Shown here piece after piece: positions 35,236 to 49,332 of a stretch of 64,000 nucleotides of DNA. The notes beneath the pieces are model-generated. The model was given only the letters and a program-made list of their open reading frames with translations, had not been told where the DNA came from and made no database searches. The translations under genes were made by a program, and so were the position numbers. This DNA comes from Blastocystis sp. Blastoise. Lineage: Eukaryota > Sar > Bigyra > Opalinata > Blastocystidae. The DNA lies in assembly GCA_039096225.1 (NCBI GenBank), contig JBBPEB010000014.1, positions 372,001 to 436,000 on the forward strand, read 5' to 3'. Numbering within the stretch: position 1 is the stretch's first letter; every line of letters starts with the position of its first letter.

Positions 35236-37209
35236 ATGAAATCTTATATGATTATATTATTTGCAGCTTTAATATTTGCTGCTTATGCTGAAGAAGAGCA
35301 ATCTCTTGGTCATGTTATTGGTATCGATTTAGGTACTACTTATTCTTGTGTAGGTGTTTTCAAGGATGGTCAAGTAGAAATTATTCCTAACGAACAAGGT
35401 AATCGTATTACTCCTTCTTATGTAGCTTGGGATGATAATGAAAGAATGATAGGTGATGCTGCTAAGAATCAAGCTACTATTAATCCTGAACGTACTGTAT
35501 TTGATGTCAAGCGTCTTATTGGTCGTAATTTTAATGATGAAACTGTTCAAAAGGATAAGAAGATGTGGCCTTTCCATCTTGAAGATAAGAATGGAAAACC
35601 TTCTATTAAAGTTCAAACTAATCAAGGTGAACGTAACTTCTCTCCTGAAGAAATTTCTGCTATGGTTTTAAGTAAGATGAAGCAAATTGCTGAAGCTTAT
35701 TTAGGTACTGATATTAAGAATGCTGTTGTTACTGTTCCTGCTTATTTCAATGATGCTCAAAGACAAGCTACTAAGGATGCTGGTACTATTGCTGGTCTTA
35801 ATGTTTTACGTATTATTAATGAACCTACTGCTGCTGCTATTGCTTATGGTTTAGATAAGAAAGAAGGTGAAAAGAATATTCTTGTTTTTGATCTTGGTGG
35901 TGGTACCTTTGATGTTACTGTTTTAACTATTGATAATGGTGTTTTTGAAGTTTTAGCTACTAATGGTGATACTCATTTAGGTGGTGAAGATTTTGATCAA
36001 ATTGTTATGCATTATTTTATGAAGATTATTAAGAAGAAGTATGAAAAAGATATTTCTAATGATAAACGTGCTGTACAAAAACTTCGTAAAGAAGTTGAAC
36101 GTGTGAAGAGAGTTTTATCTACTCAACATCAAGCTCGTCTTGAAATTGAAGGTCTTGTTGATGGTATTGATTTCTCTGATACTTTAACTCGTGCTCGTTT
36201 TGAAAAACTTAATCTTGATTTATTTAAGAAGACTCTTAAGCCTGTAGAAAAAGTTTTAGCTGATGCTGATCTTAAGAAGAAGGATATTGATGAAATTGTC
36301 TTAGTTGGTGGTTCTACTCGTATTCCTAAAGTACAAGAACTTTTAAAGGATTATTTCAATGGTAAAGAACTTAATAGAGGTATTAATCCTGATGAAGCTG
36401 TTGCTTATGGTGCTGCTGTTCAAGGAGGTATTCTTTCTGGTTCTGCTGCTGAAGAAACTAAAGATTTATTACTTCTTGATGTTGCTCCTCTTTCTCTTGG
36501 TATTGAAACTGTTGGTGGAGTTATGACTGTTCTTATTAAGAGAAACAGTGTTATTCCTACTAAGAAGAGTCAAGTATTCTCTACTTATCAAGATAATCAA
36601 CCTGGTGTTTTAATTCAAGTTTATGAAGGTGAACGTTCTATGACTAAAGATAATCATAAATTAGGTCAATTTGAATTATCTGGTATTCCTCCTGCTCCTC
36701 GTGGTACTCCTCAAATTGAAGTTACTTTTGAAATTGATGCTAATGGTATTCTTCAAGTATCTGCTGAAGATAAGGGTACTGGTAAATCTGAAAAGATTAC
36801 TATTACTGCTGATAAGGGTAGATTATCTGATGATGAAATTGAAAGAATGGTTCAAGAAGCTGAACAATATGCTAATGAAGATAAAGAAGCTCGTGAAAAA
36901 GTCGAAAAACGTAATGCTCTTGAAGGATATGCTTATCAATTAAAGAATACTGTTTCTGATAAAGAAAAGGGTGTTGCTGATAAGATTAGTGCTGAAGATA
37001 AGAAGACTATTGAAGATGCTGTCAAGGAAACTTTAGATTGGTTAGAAGATAATGAATCTGCTACTGCTGAAGAATTAGAAGAAAAGAAGAAAGACTTAGA
37101 AGCTATTGCTAATCCTATTATGTCTAAATTCTATCAACAAGGACAACCTGGTGAACAAGCTGGATCTGAAAACGCTTCTGAAGGTAGCGATGATGATGAT
37201 GAACTTTAA
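35236..37209 (+). CDS. ER Hsp70 chaperone BiP/GRP78
   Basis: A single exon of 657 aa. A signal peptide ([18 protein letters not shown]) is followed by [17 protein letters not shown]. Hsp70 nucleotide-binding motifs are intact: [31 protein letters not shown] and [14 protein letters not shown]. The linker [15 protein letters not shown] leads into the substrate-binding domain, and the protein ends DDDDEL, an ER retrieval signal of the xDEL type. The chaperone folds and retains proteins in the ER lumen by ATP-driven cycles. The gene lacks introns and uses a narrow codon set (GGT, GCT, AAG, GAA), as do TPI-GAPDH and PGK here; that pattern marks highly expressed genes. ATG 35236 is chosen because it gives the signal peptide; the codon before it is GTG. 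Confidence 0.97.
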   Translation: MKSYMIILFAALIFAAYAEEEQSLGHVIGIDLGTTYSCVGVFKDGQVEIIPNEQGNRITPSYVAWDDNERMIGDAAKNQATINPERTVFDVKRLIGRNFNDETVQKDKKMWPFHLEDKNGKPSIKVQTNQGERNFSPEEISAMVLSKMKQIAEAYLGTDIKNAVVTVPAYFNDAQRQATKDAGTIAGLNVLRIINEPTAAAIAYGLDKKEGEKNILVFDLGGGTFDVTVLTIDNGVFEVLATNGDTHLGGEDFDQIVMHYFMKIIKKKYEKDISNDKRAVQKLRKEVERVKRVLSTQHQARLEIEGLVDGIDFSDTLTRARFEKLNLDLFKKTLKPVEKVLADADLKKKDIDEIVLVGGSTRIPKVQELLKDYFNGKELNRGINPDEAVAYGAAVQGGILSGSAAEETKDLLLLDVAPLSLGIETVGGVMTVLIKRNSVIPTKKSQVFSTYQDNQPGVLIQVYEGERSMTKDNHKLGQFELSGIPPAPRGTPQIEVTFEIDANGILQVSAEDKGTGKSEKITITADKGRLSDDEIERMVQEAEQYANEDKEAREKVEKRNALEGYAYQLKNTVSDKEKGVADKISAEDKKTIEDAVKETLDWLEDNESATAEELEEKKKDLEAIANPIMSKFYQQGQPGEQAGSENASEGSDDDDEL

Positions 37210-37496
37210 ATTGAATTATTCATTCTATAAAATGAATATATTTTTTTTAATTTTTAAATTTAATTTTTTCTCGTTTCTTCTAATGTAATTTGATCTTTGT
37301 TTATTTGGGGTATTATTATTTTTTTCTTGTCTTTGCATTTTTCTATATATATATATATATATTCTTATTTATATTTCTATTTTATGAAATGAATATTTGT
37401 TTTTTTTTTGAATATAATATTTATTTTTAATAAATTTGTTGGTATTCAATCATTAATTTTATACAAATTTGTTTAGTTTTAAAGGTTAAAAAGTTA

Positions 37497-37531
<35 letters not shown>

Positions 37532-38560
37532 CAGAACAAGACAGATAAATTTGAATACATTTTGAGTCTTTTTATCATGATAAAAAAATGAAAAAAACAA
37601 ATGAATATAAGAGTGAATAGAAAAAAGATTCAGAATTAGAAAGAAACAGATTATTCATATACTAAAAAAGAAAAGAAAAAGGAATCGAACAAAACTTTAT
37701 ATAATTATACATAAGGTGAGAAATGAAAGAAACATAGGTGTGTGTAAGGCATAGATAAATACTATATTAGATACAATATAATAGAGACATAAAGAAGAAA
37801 GAGGGTTTAGAATTTACAAGAAGGGTTACCAAGTTATATCAAAATACAAAATAAAGAAAATAATATAATATATAACATAATAAAGAGATATATATTAAAT
37901 TATAAACATAAATAGATTAATAAAAAAAAAAAATAAGAAGCGAATTATATAAATATTCTTTTTTAAAATAATGTAAATAGATATTTTAAATTATAAAATC
38001 ATAAACATAGTTTGAAACTATAGAAGAAAAAGTTAAATAGTTATATGTATATAAATTTTAAATAAAAAAATTGAATATATACCATATAGACTAGATAATT
38101 ATAATGATTATACGAAAAGAGAAAAGAAGATAGATAATTAGCAATATATAATATATATAAAATTATCGATATTAGCGTATATATTAATAGGTAACAATAA
38201 GTTTATATTCATGAGACCAATAGTATATAGAATACATAAAAAAGAGTATATGATATGTATATAGGAGAAGAGTATGAATATAATGAGAAGAAAAGGAAAG
38301 ATATAAAATGGAAATAGAAATAAAAAATAAATGGATATATAATATATAAAAATAATTATAAATATAATATATAAATATAATATATAAATATAATATAAAA
38401 GCCACACACAGATATCGACATAAATATAAGTATTAATTATTATCATTATCATTAAAAACAAAAGAAGAAAAATAAATATAAATAAAAATAAGAAAAAAAA
38501 ATTAAAAATAGAATAAAAATAATGATATGTGTCTATATAAAGTTCTCCAAGTGAATTTCG
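37210..38560. other. Convergent intergenic region
   Basis: 1.35 kb between BiP (+) and an unrecognised gene (-). It is T-rich at the left, A-rich at the right, with a (TA)n run near 37500-37530 and the short repeat aatataatatataaat near 38340-38400. No gene is seen. Confidence 0.5.
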
Positions 38561-39913
38561 TTAATTCGTAGTATTATTATTACTATTAGTATGAAGGTGT
38601 GTTAGATCGACGCTTCGAGTTGACGTAGGAGTACCTGAAATATGAGAGAGGGATTGGTACGAACTGTACGTGTCACGTGGTGTACCGTACGAAGTAGTAT
38701 GTTCCAGTGTTTTGGACATTTTGGCAATGTTTCGAACATTCGAAAGAAGTGAGGACCAAAGAGACGTTTCATCAATTGGATCTACCTGTATATATATATA
38801 TATATAGGAATGAGTATAAATATATGAAATATATGAGTAAAACTACAGGAAAACAAAAATAATAGAATAATATATATATATTATATACAGAAGTAATAGC
38901 AGGTTTATTTTGAGAATTGTAAGGTTCTCGTTGAAATGTAAGATCCATTTTCTGAGATATAGACTGACATCTATTTAATAATAATAAATAGAATAGAATA
39001 CATATAATAAGAACATATAATAAATAGAATAAAATAGAATACATATAATAAGAACATATAATAAATAGGATAAAATAGAATACATATAATAAATAGAATA
39101 AAATAAAATAGAATAAATATAATAAGAACATATAATAAATAGAATAAAATAGAATAAATATAATACGAACATATAATAAATAGAATAGAATTTAATAATA
39201 TAATAACAACATATAATAAAAAATAAAATTGAAAAAACAAATATATATATATACTCTTGAAGCCATAAATCAAAGGAAACGAAACCATCTGTGGTGACAT
39301 CAAAACTTTGAGGTGTAAGCATTGTTTCTTCTAAGTGATTTGTAATTAAAGCATTTTCTTCTTCAGGTGGATCGATAAATGAAGAATGATAATTTTTAGC
39401 TTCTTTGAAATCATTTTGTATAGATTTTATTAATATACTAGTAATAACGTTACTATCTATTGATGAAGTATCTTTACTAGCTATTTGTTTTTTCAAAGTA
39501 GAATAATTTTTAACACGCATTTCATAATCTTGCCTATTTGAATTACGTAAACCATCTATAGGGATGGCATGTGCATCATCTATATAAACATCTTCTCCAT
39601 TAAATAATACTACATGAGATTTCCCTTCTCCATCTTTACTACATACTGGACAATCAATATCCTCAGTATCTTCACTTTCAACAGGTTTTGATTCTGTAAC
39701 AACATTTGGTATCGTTGCATTATCTACTTCTGATACTTGAGCAGTATTTTCCGCATCAGACTCTTCATTGATTTCATCTATTTTTTCAGGAATATTTTCT
39801 AATTGATTATCCATCAAGCTAATATTTTCTTCTGATGAAGATTTAATATTCTCATCTTGAGTGACTTGATCCGACTGAAGTGAATCTTCTTGATTCATAT
39901 TGATATTCTCCAT
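38561..39913 (-). CDS. Unrecognised protein with CPVC motif
   Basis: Three exons on the minus strand: 39913-39255, 38970-38889 and 38785-38561 (321 aa). I do not recognise the family. The first 80 residues are acidic and Asn/Gln rich (MENINMNQEDSLQSDQ...). One CPVC motif is followed by GEGKSHVVLFNGEDVYIDD and a helical, charged middle part. The C-terminus is Ser/Thr rich and ends in NSNNNTTN. A single CPVC is not enough for a zinc finger by itself. The first intron (39254-38971) is a minisatellite. The gene lies convergent to BiP and, over 279 bp, upstream of the TPI-GAPDH 3' end on the same strand. Confidence 0.65.
38971..39230. repeat. Minisatellite in an intron
   Basis: Repeats of about 27-45 bp built from acatataataaatagaata and aaaatagaatacatataata. 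They fill the intron 39254-38971 of the unrecognised minus-strand gene and generate several overlapping Phe/Tyr/Ile-rich spurious frames. Confidence 0.8.
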
Positions 39914-40191
39914 AGATAGTTCAATTACTATGATATCTATTTAAAAAAATATTTTCTCTTTTTGATCAATTTAAATAGATTCACGATTTTTCAAAATAAA
40001 TCAGTTATTTAAAAAAAAATAACAATAAAACAATTTATTTCTTCACAAAAAAAAAAAAAATTATCTTTGTTTTTAAAATAAATGTAACATGTTGTTTAAT
40101 AAAAGTAAAATAAAAAAACAAAACACAATAATATAAATTTATAGTATAACATTTTAAATTAAAATAATCTACAAGAAAGATGTTCAATAAT

Positions 40192-42006
<1,815 letters not shown>

Positions 42007-42084
42007 CTAAATGAATAAAATCAATTATAACATTCACTCTCTAAACTCTTTTTAAGCATCTTTTTTTGATGGCTGTCATACCTA

Positions 42085-42097
42085 GAATATTCCAGAA
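42085..42097. promoter_or_regulatory. Three-unit heat shock element-like site
   Basis: GAATATTCCAGAA matches alternating nGAAn/nTTCn units with exact 5-bp spacing; a further TTC follows one base out of register. It is 95 bp from the TPI-GAPDH start codon. Confidence 0.4.
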
Positions 42098-42119
42098 ATA
42101 TTCTTTTCGGGTACTAGCC

Positions 42120-42161
42120 AACCAATGAAGAAATTCATTGTTTTAGGAGGATTCATTGGTT
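42120..42161. promoter_or_regulatory. Inverted repeat with two CCAAT boxes
   Basis: AACCAATGAA (42120-42129) and its exact inverse TTCATTGGTT (42152-42161) flank 22 bp. Each arm carries a CCAAT box, one in each orientation, in a region that must serve two divergent genes. Confidence 0.5.
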
Positions 42162-42441
42162 TTTATTGATGACACATGACTGGTCATAACGTATTATCCA
42201 ATATTTACAGTCTTTCATGTTATGCATGAGGTGTCAACACTAGCTAATCAATTCGAAGATCCATTACGAAGCGACGCATAGTATGACAGAGAAATTCTTG
42301 TTGATTCTTTCTATTTGGTCACTTCTTCAAATAGTAACCGTTGTTTTTATTAAAAATTTCTCTTTTTTTCAATTTAAATATCTTTAGTATATTGTATTTA
42401 TTATCCCATTTTACGTATTCATATAGTTATTATATCATATA

Positions 42442-44097
42442 ATGAGTGCTGCTCAATCACATAAAGTCAATAAAATTTGTATTGCTGATTATGTTAAGAA
42501 TCACGATATTAAGGGCAAGGTTGTTTTTGTAAGATGCGATTTCAATGTTCCTCTCTCCAAGGATGGAAAGAAAACTATTACTGATGACACCCGTATTGTT
42601 GCTGCTCTTCCCACTATTAAAATTTTAATTGAAGCTGGCGCTAAGACTGTCCTTTGTTCTCATTTAGGTAAACCTAAAGGACCTGATGCTGCTCTTACTC
42701 TTGATCCTGTATATTTTATTATTTGATTTTCATTTTTTTAGAATAATTTTTTTTTATAAAACTACAAATTTAATATTTTTTCTCGATATGAGTTTAAATA
42801 TATTTAATTTGTGATTAATTTTTTTTTGTTTTATTTAATGTATATATATATATATATTTTAGGTTGCTGCTCGTTTATCTGAATATCTTAAGCAAACTGT
42901 TATTAAAACTAACGAAGTTGTTGGTGAAGAAGTTGCTAAGACTGTTGGTAATATGAAGGATGGTGATGTAATTCTTCTTGAAAATGTCCGTTTTGAAGCT
43001 GGTGAAACTAAGAATACTCCTGAATTTATCGATAAACTTTATGAATCTATTAAACCAGATTTATATGTCAATGATGCTTTTGGTACTGCTCATAGAGCTC
43101 ATGCTTCTACTGTTGGTCTTACTACTAAAGTACCTGTAGCTATTTCTGGTATGTTAGTTCAAAAGGAATTAAAGTATTTATATGGTGCTATTGATGAACC
43201 TAAGAGACCTTTAACTGCTATTGTTGGTGGTGCTAAAGTCTCTTCTAAATTACCTGTTTTAGAATCTTTAATTGAAAAATGTCAAACTATTATTATTGGT
43301 GGAGGTATGATCTTCACTTTCTATAAAGCTCAAGGTATTGCTGTTGGCTCTTCTCTTGTTGAAGTATCTATTATTATATATATATATATTCAATTAATTT
43401 TATTTTATAATTATATATATATGTATAAAATTATTAGTCAATCAATATATTTATTTTAGCTAATTTTTTTTTAATATATTTCTTAAATTATTAGTCAATC
43501 AATATATTTATTTTAGTTAATTTTATTATATATTTTTATATATTTCTTAAATTATTAGTCAATCAATATATTTATATATTTATGATAATTGATTAATATA
43601 TATCACTATAATCTTTCTAGGATGACTTACTTGAAATGGCTAAAGCTGTTATGGCTAAGGCTGAATCTAAAGGAGTTAAATTCCTTCTTCCTGTTGATGT
43701 TGTTGTTGCTGATAAATTCTCTGCTGATGCTGAATCGAAAACTGTGGATATCCATGCTATTCCTGAAGGTTGGATGGGCTTAGATATTGGTCCTAAATCT
43801 ATTCAATTATTTGAAGAAGCTATTAATGAATCTAATACTATTGTTTGGAATGGTCCCATGGGTGTCTTCGAATTCCCTAAGTTTGCTGAAGGTACTTTTG
43901 CTATAGCTAAATGTCTTGCTGATCGTACTGAAAAAGCTGGAGCTATTACTGTTATTGGTGGAGGTGATTCCGTCTCTGCTATTCATCAAGCTGGTGTTGA
44001 AGAACATATTTCTCATATTTCTACTGGTGGTGGTGCTTCTCTTGAAGTCCTTGAAGGTAAATTACTTCCTGGTGTTGCTGCTCTTACTGACGCTTAA
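42442..44097 (+). CDS. Phosphoglycerate kinase
   Basis: Three exons: 42442-42708, 42863-43363 and 43621-44097 (414 aa, the normal family length). Motifs: [13 protein letters not shown] (substrate-binding Asp-Asn), [61 protein letters not shown] and [10 protein letters not shown] (nucleotide binding). The enzyme transfers phosphate from 1,3-bisphosphoglycerate to ADP. No convincing targeting sequence precedes [17 protein letters not shown], in contrast to the TPI-GAPDH fusion next door, so a cytosolic form is the simplest reading. Intron 2 holds an imperfect tandem repeat (aattattagtcaatcaatat, three copies near 43425-43590). Confidence 0.96.
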
Positions 44098-44554
44098 AAT
44101 GAATTTTTAAGCATTCTCTATGTATCATATATAGTTATCTCTTTTTAAAATTTTGTTTTGTTTTTATTATATCTCATAAGATTCATTTGTATTTTAAGGT
44201 TTATAATAAACAAAATTGATTACGAACAAATTTAATCATTATAATGATAGTTTTATAATCTATTTCATGAATATAAATGATATTGTGATTCATATTTTAT
44301 ATTCTTTTTAATATATCTAACAAAACAATAAATATAGAAAATGCTAAGATATATAAAAAGCAGATATGAAAAACAAGGAAAAAAAAATAGAGAATATATT
44401 CAAAATGAAATATATATAATTAAAAATAAGAAACAGCTACAAATAACAAACATGCAAACATCAAAAAAAATGATGGCAAACCAAAACGAAAAAAAAAACT
44501 CAACGATATATAAAAAAATAATAAAAAAGATGCTATCTATTCAATGATCAAAAT
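44098..44554. other. Convergent intergenic region
   Basis: 456 bp between PGK (+) and the SAM-domain gene (-). A Lys-rich plus-strand frame at 44341-44547 is just A-rich DNA and has no sign of being a gene. Confidence 0.5.
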
Positions 44555-46103
44555 TTAGAAAATAGTATGACGACTTTTCTTAACGTTAACTTGATCCTAT
44601 AAATATGGGGTGTAATTATGTATATATATTACAAATATATAAATGAATATATTAAAAAAAAAAACATACCATGAATTTTCCCACAGGTAATTCGCCTATA
44701 TCTTCAATATCTTCTTCTTCATCTTCATCAATCAAAGTTTTATTAAAATTCTCTGTCTTATTCTCCTCTATAGTATATAATGATAATAATTAACATAATA
44801 ATTAAGATAATAATTAACATAATAATAATAATTATTATTATTATAATAACTATAATAATATATTAACATACTATTAGTGCCAAGAACAATAGTAGCTCCA
44901 CATTCATATAAATCTTTTAATTTTAAGATTTCTTTATATAAAACTTTAGCTTGTACAGGAGTTAAATGAATTTCTTGTTCTAATAAGTCCTTATCTATAT
45001 AGTAATTATAATAATAAGAGTTATTCATAATGAAAACAATACACATAATAAAAGTAGAATATACCTAATTCTAATAAGAAAGCACCATGTACAGAGTTTT
45101 CTCTGAAACTCTTACATAAATGACCTAAATAATGGTCATTCACCCAAGTACATACTTCATCTAAACCCCATTCAGGGACTAAACTATATATATATATATA
45201 TTTTAATAATATTAATAATATTAATAAACAAAACAATAAACAGAATAAACAGAATAATAAATATAAACATAAATCAAATAATATACTTAGTACGATCGGT
45301 ATCACCAATGGGATCTGTTAATTCTGCAAGAGCTTCTTGACCTCCATCTTCTCCAAAAGTACCTTTATGAATAGTACTAGCAAAATGAATCTTAGGACCA
45401 TTTGTAATAGCCTTCTTCTTCTCATATTTAATAGCACTTAATAAACTAGCTAAATGCATCTTTGTACCATATTGACTACCAATCTTATACTATATATATA
45501 TAATATTAATTATAATAGAGTTGCCAATATATATTATATCTAGAATTCTCAATAATATAAATAACTTCTATATTTATTGTATTGTAATTAAAAAACAAAA
45601 TATACTTTTTGAGAAAAATCTTCTTCGGTTAAAGAGAATAATACAGCACCATGAACTGCACTTGTTTTAAACACAGGCTTTAATAGACTTAAACCTCTAT
45701 TATCAAGCCACTGTAATACACCATCTAAAGACCATCTCCAACTATGATAATCTATCTCAGGTTCTTCAGTCAAAAGAGTAATAGCCTTATTTAAAGATAA
45801 TTGATGAAGAGGATCTGAAATGGTAAGAGTAGATTCAATTTCACTTTCCTCAAGGTCAACTATAGTCTCACCATCAACACCATTTTCTTTAAAAGCAGAA
45901 GCATATTGTCCAAGACCAATTAATTGTAACCAATCGAGGACTTTAGGAACAGTCCATTTACGAGGATTCTTATCGCCATCAGTAGAAACAATCAAATCTC
46001 GGGTTACACCAGGAGGTACAGGAGGCAATCCAGTAGGGACAGCACATTCATCCTCAACCTTCTTATGAGGTTGTATCATCGTATTACTAAGACAATTACC
46101 CAT
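44555..46103 (-). CDS. Three-SAM-domain protein with N-terminal acylation signal
   Basis: Six exons on the minus strand: 46103-45606, 45489-45287, 45183-45065, 44994-44872, 44767-44670 and 44596-44555 (360 aa). The N-terminus MGNCLSNT is a myristoylation signal (Gly2, Ser6) with Cys4 available for palmitoylation, so membrane attachment is likely. Three SAM domains follow: about residues 48-113 (WTVPKVLDWLQLIGLGQYAS), 120-190 (SWRWSLDGVLQWLDNRG) and 235-300 (PEWGLDEVCTWVNDHYLGHL). Each has the pattern W-x3-V-x2-W-x6-L...F...G-x3-L-x-L. SAM domains commonly make homo- and hetero-oligomers. A short acidic, then basic tail ends KKSRHTIF. A membrane-tethered scaffold is inferred; the partners are unknown. 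Confidence 0.8.
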
Positions 46104-46944
46104 TGCTATTCAACTGTTCAAGAAAATGAATTTGAAATGAATTCACAACTTCTTTTTTTTTAAAGTCGTATAAACTCCATAATGACGATTATCATTACAA
46201 ATCTTCTAAAAATTCAAATTTCCCCAGTTTTTTTAATTGACTTTTAGATTCATTGTTTTGTTTGACAATAGTGCTATTTATGGCTTCTATTTCTATATAC
46301 AGAATATTAACATAACATGTATATTATAGATTCGTGAAATTAATTTATTATTACTAACTTTATAATATTTTTCTGATTATAATTGATTTGAATTTACATA
46401 CTTTTTCTGTTTGATAATTTGAGTCAAGGGGTAGCTCTTTATGTAACATATTATTATTATTATTATTATTTTATTTTTTATTTTTCCTGATTAAAATAGA
46501 ATAATGATCATTATTTTTTCTTAGTTCCTGAAGTAAGTCCCATAATATAATTGAACAAGTTTAAAGAAGAATAAAGTATGTGCAGGATAGCGTAATTATT
46601 ATATAAGGCATAAAATAGATGAACATTTATAAAGAAATTGTTCGGTGAATACTATTCTATTTTCGATACACTCATAGAAGACCTATATAAACACAGTACC
46701 AGTCTTTTCAAATTCATATTCATAACAATTAAATAAATAAAAAAGAATCAGATTCCATAGTCTTTCATATTATTTACGATTTAAAATGAAACGTTAAAAC
46801 AAAAAAATATATAGAATTAAGTATAATATCACGTTTATTATTTTATTATGCACATAGTATCCTACTAGATCCTTTTCTTATGTTTTCTTTCTTTTTTTTG
46901 GGATAACATTTTATTTTCTTCTTTAGAATTAACTATTCGTAAAG
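46104..46944. other. Divergent intergenic region
   Basis: 841 bp between the SAM-domain gene (-) and the 5'-nucleotidase (+). An (ATT)n run is near 46450. No coding sequence or clear promoter box was recognised. Confidence 0.45.
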
Positions 46945-48122
46945 ATGAAGTTTACTATATCGGACAATATAATTATATCAGACATTCATGGTTTCTTGAG
47001 AATTCTTACTCAATTTCGATTAGATGGAAAACAAAAATTACAAGTATGATAGTTTTAATATTATAATTAGAACATATAGATACTATCTGATTTTGACTAT
47101 ACATTAACTAAATACAAAACTGAGAATCAATCTCGAAATTTCACATCACACTCCATTATCGATAGTTCTCCATTTTTACCGATTCAAACAAGGAATAAAG
47201 CAAGAGAATATCGAGTAATAATTATATCATGAGCCAATTATATAGATATAGGATACTTATCATAAATATGAACTTAATTCAAGGTATTTTATTTTTATGT
47301 TTCTATATCAAAATTCAGTATTTCAGATGAATTGAGTGAGATTTATATGAATCAATGGTGGTCATCAACACATAAACTCCTGATAGAGAATAGAACATCA
47401 AAAGAACTCATTGAAACCATCGCTAAAACAACTAATATATCATTTCGTAACTATGTCACCGATTTCTTCGCGTTATGTGTTAAATACAACGTAAATATAT
47501 ATATAGTTATTGTAAAGCATTATATTTATTGTTAATTATATTTATTGTTAATTATATTTATAAGAATATATAGATAAACTTATGTATTTTCTCTGCTGGA
47601 ATCACTCAAGTTATTGATGTATAGTTTTTTATTTATTTATTATTATGTATTTTCAGGATTTATTACGCTTCCAATGTGATTTCAATATTAAGAATAACGA
47701 AAAGCATACTATTATTGCGAATAATATGATATTCGATGAACGAAACTTTTTAAAAGAATTCTCATCACCATTAATCACATCAGCAACAAAAAGTATCACT
47801 AAGATTTCTAGAGAAGTTGATTATACATTGCAACAAAATGTGATATTATTAGGAGATATTATAAGAGACTCAGAAATGTGTGATATTAATGGCTATTCGA
47901 TTCTTCGAGTTGGATTTCTCAATGATCAGTATAGATTCATATACTATTATTTTTATTGTATTTAGAATAGAAGAAAGACTCGATTCATTCTTGAATTCTT
48001 TTGATATAGTAATTCTTAATGATGGTGACTTTCAATTCATAAATCGACTTCTTGAAATTATTTGTAATAAAGAAACAATATATTCGTTTAGCGAGTTAAT
48101 CTATGCTCTAACAGTAGAATAA
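46945..48122 (+). CDS. Cytosolic 5'-nucleotidase III (pyrimidine 5'-nucleotidase)
   Basis: Seven exons: 46945-47043, 47080-47214, 47252-47283, 47319-47490, 47574-47618, 47657-47928 and 47966-48122 (303 aa, the family length). HAD-type motifs are intact: LSDFDYTLTKY (nucleophile and acid Asp), CIFSAGITQVID (motif II Ser), and LLGDIIRDSEM (motif IV Asp residues, GDSQGDLRM in animals). The middle (YHKYELNSSISDELSEIYMN, then QWWSSTHKLL) follows the cN-III cap. The enzyme dephosphorylates pyrimidine nucleoside monophosphates in the cytosol. Exons 3 (32 nt) and 5 (45 nt) are very short; both are needed to keep the frame and the conserved motif II. Confidence 0.9.
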
Positions 48123-48401
48123 AATAAAGCATGATTCACTTCTCTATAAAATAACTGTTGAATATTTAGTAATTGAATTCAGTTTTCTTTGTTGATTATT
48201 TATATTATAATGATACATTGATTTATTATAACGGTGCATTATGATAATATAATGATACAACTCTTTCATAAATATAAATGAACAAAAACGACAAAAAATA
48301 TGTATTAAAGAACAGCTGATTGCCGTGTTTTTTCGTGTTGTGATAAGATGAAAATGTAAATAAGATATTGTGATTAAATAATATTCTGTTAAGAGTCTTC
48401 T
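48123..48401. other. Short spacer between the nucleotidase and DENN genes
   Basis: 279 bp between two plus-strand genes. The minus-strand frame at 48144-48518 overlaps the next gene and shows no family features, so this is taken as promoter and 3' flank. Confidence 0.5.
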
Positions 48402-49292
48402 ATGAAACGAAAAGATAGATATACAGACTTTGATATTCATTTCAAAAAGGAACAAATTGGTTGTTTGATTACATACAACGAAAAACATGGATATTGCTCC
48501 ATCTGTGGGTTCTACCAAGAGTTTACGTCACTTCTAGAAGCAGAACTGAGTGATCAACTGATGCCTGGTGATGAAATTATTCGAATCAACAGAATGGATG
48601 TTTTTGGATTTTCGATGGAAGAAGTAACTAAATTAATTTCAACATCAACAAGACCGTTTTGTATAACATTCAGAAGATATACTGCTGATGATATTACTCC
48701 AATATCATTTGATTCAATTTTATTTAACGAAGAAAACAGAATGGTCCTCAGAAACTATTTACAGAAAATATCTTTTATTCTTCCATTAAATAATTTATGT
48801 TTTATTGAGTCAATCCATTCTTTTCGACATCTTTCAACTCCAATGTCTGATTATATTCAACTATTAGAATTTCAATTTATAAATCCTGATTCACCCAAAT
48901 ATATAGGAGTTCCATTATATGAAGGAATAGATTCTTTTAAAACTGAAAAAGAACAAATAGATTATTATCTTTCTTGGTCCTATAATTATTTATATACTAA
49001 ATGCTGGCCTTCTTTCATTCAATCTATAGAGTATATATTGATATATATATGATTATGTATGATACTATATAATTATATATTTATTATTATATAGTTATAA
49101 AGAATTATGTCTTCCTTTTTCCTCTATATTGAACTCTCAATTTAAATTAAATTATTTTCTTATGTATCTTGTATATATTGATGACTACAAACAATTATAT
49201 CTCTATATACAAATACAATATGAATTACTCACATTATATAAAATTATTGACAGTCAACAGAAAAGTAAACAAATATCATAATTCATATATCA

Positions 49293-49332
<40 letters not shown>

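Noticed and set aside
35329-35625. Minus-strand frame within BiP, and similar antisense frames in TPI-GAPDH and PGK
   Set aside because: Biased codon use of highly expressed genes leaves the opposite strand open; none resembles a protein family.
39241-39303. Extension of the unrecognised minus-strand protein into 39254-38975
   Set aside because: The frame continues into a minisatellite with a clear GTATAT donor at 39254; splicing to 38970 keeps the phase and gives normal composition.
43425-43590. Possible small exon in PGK intron 2
   Set aside because: The segment is an imperfect tandem repeat, and PGK is complete without it.
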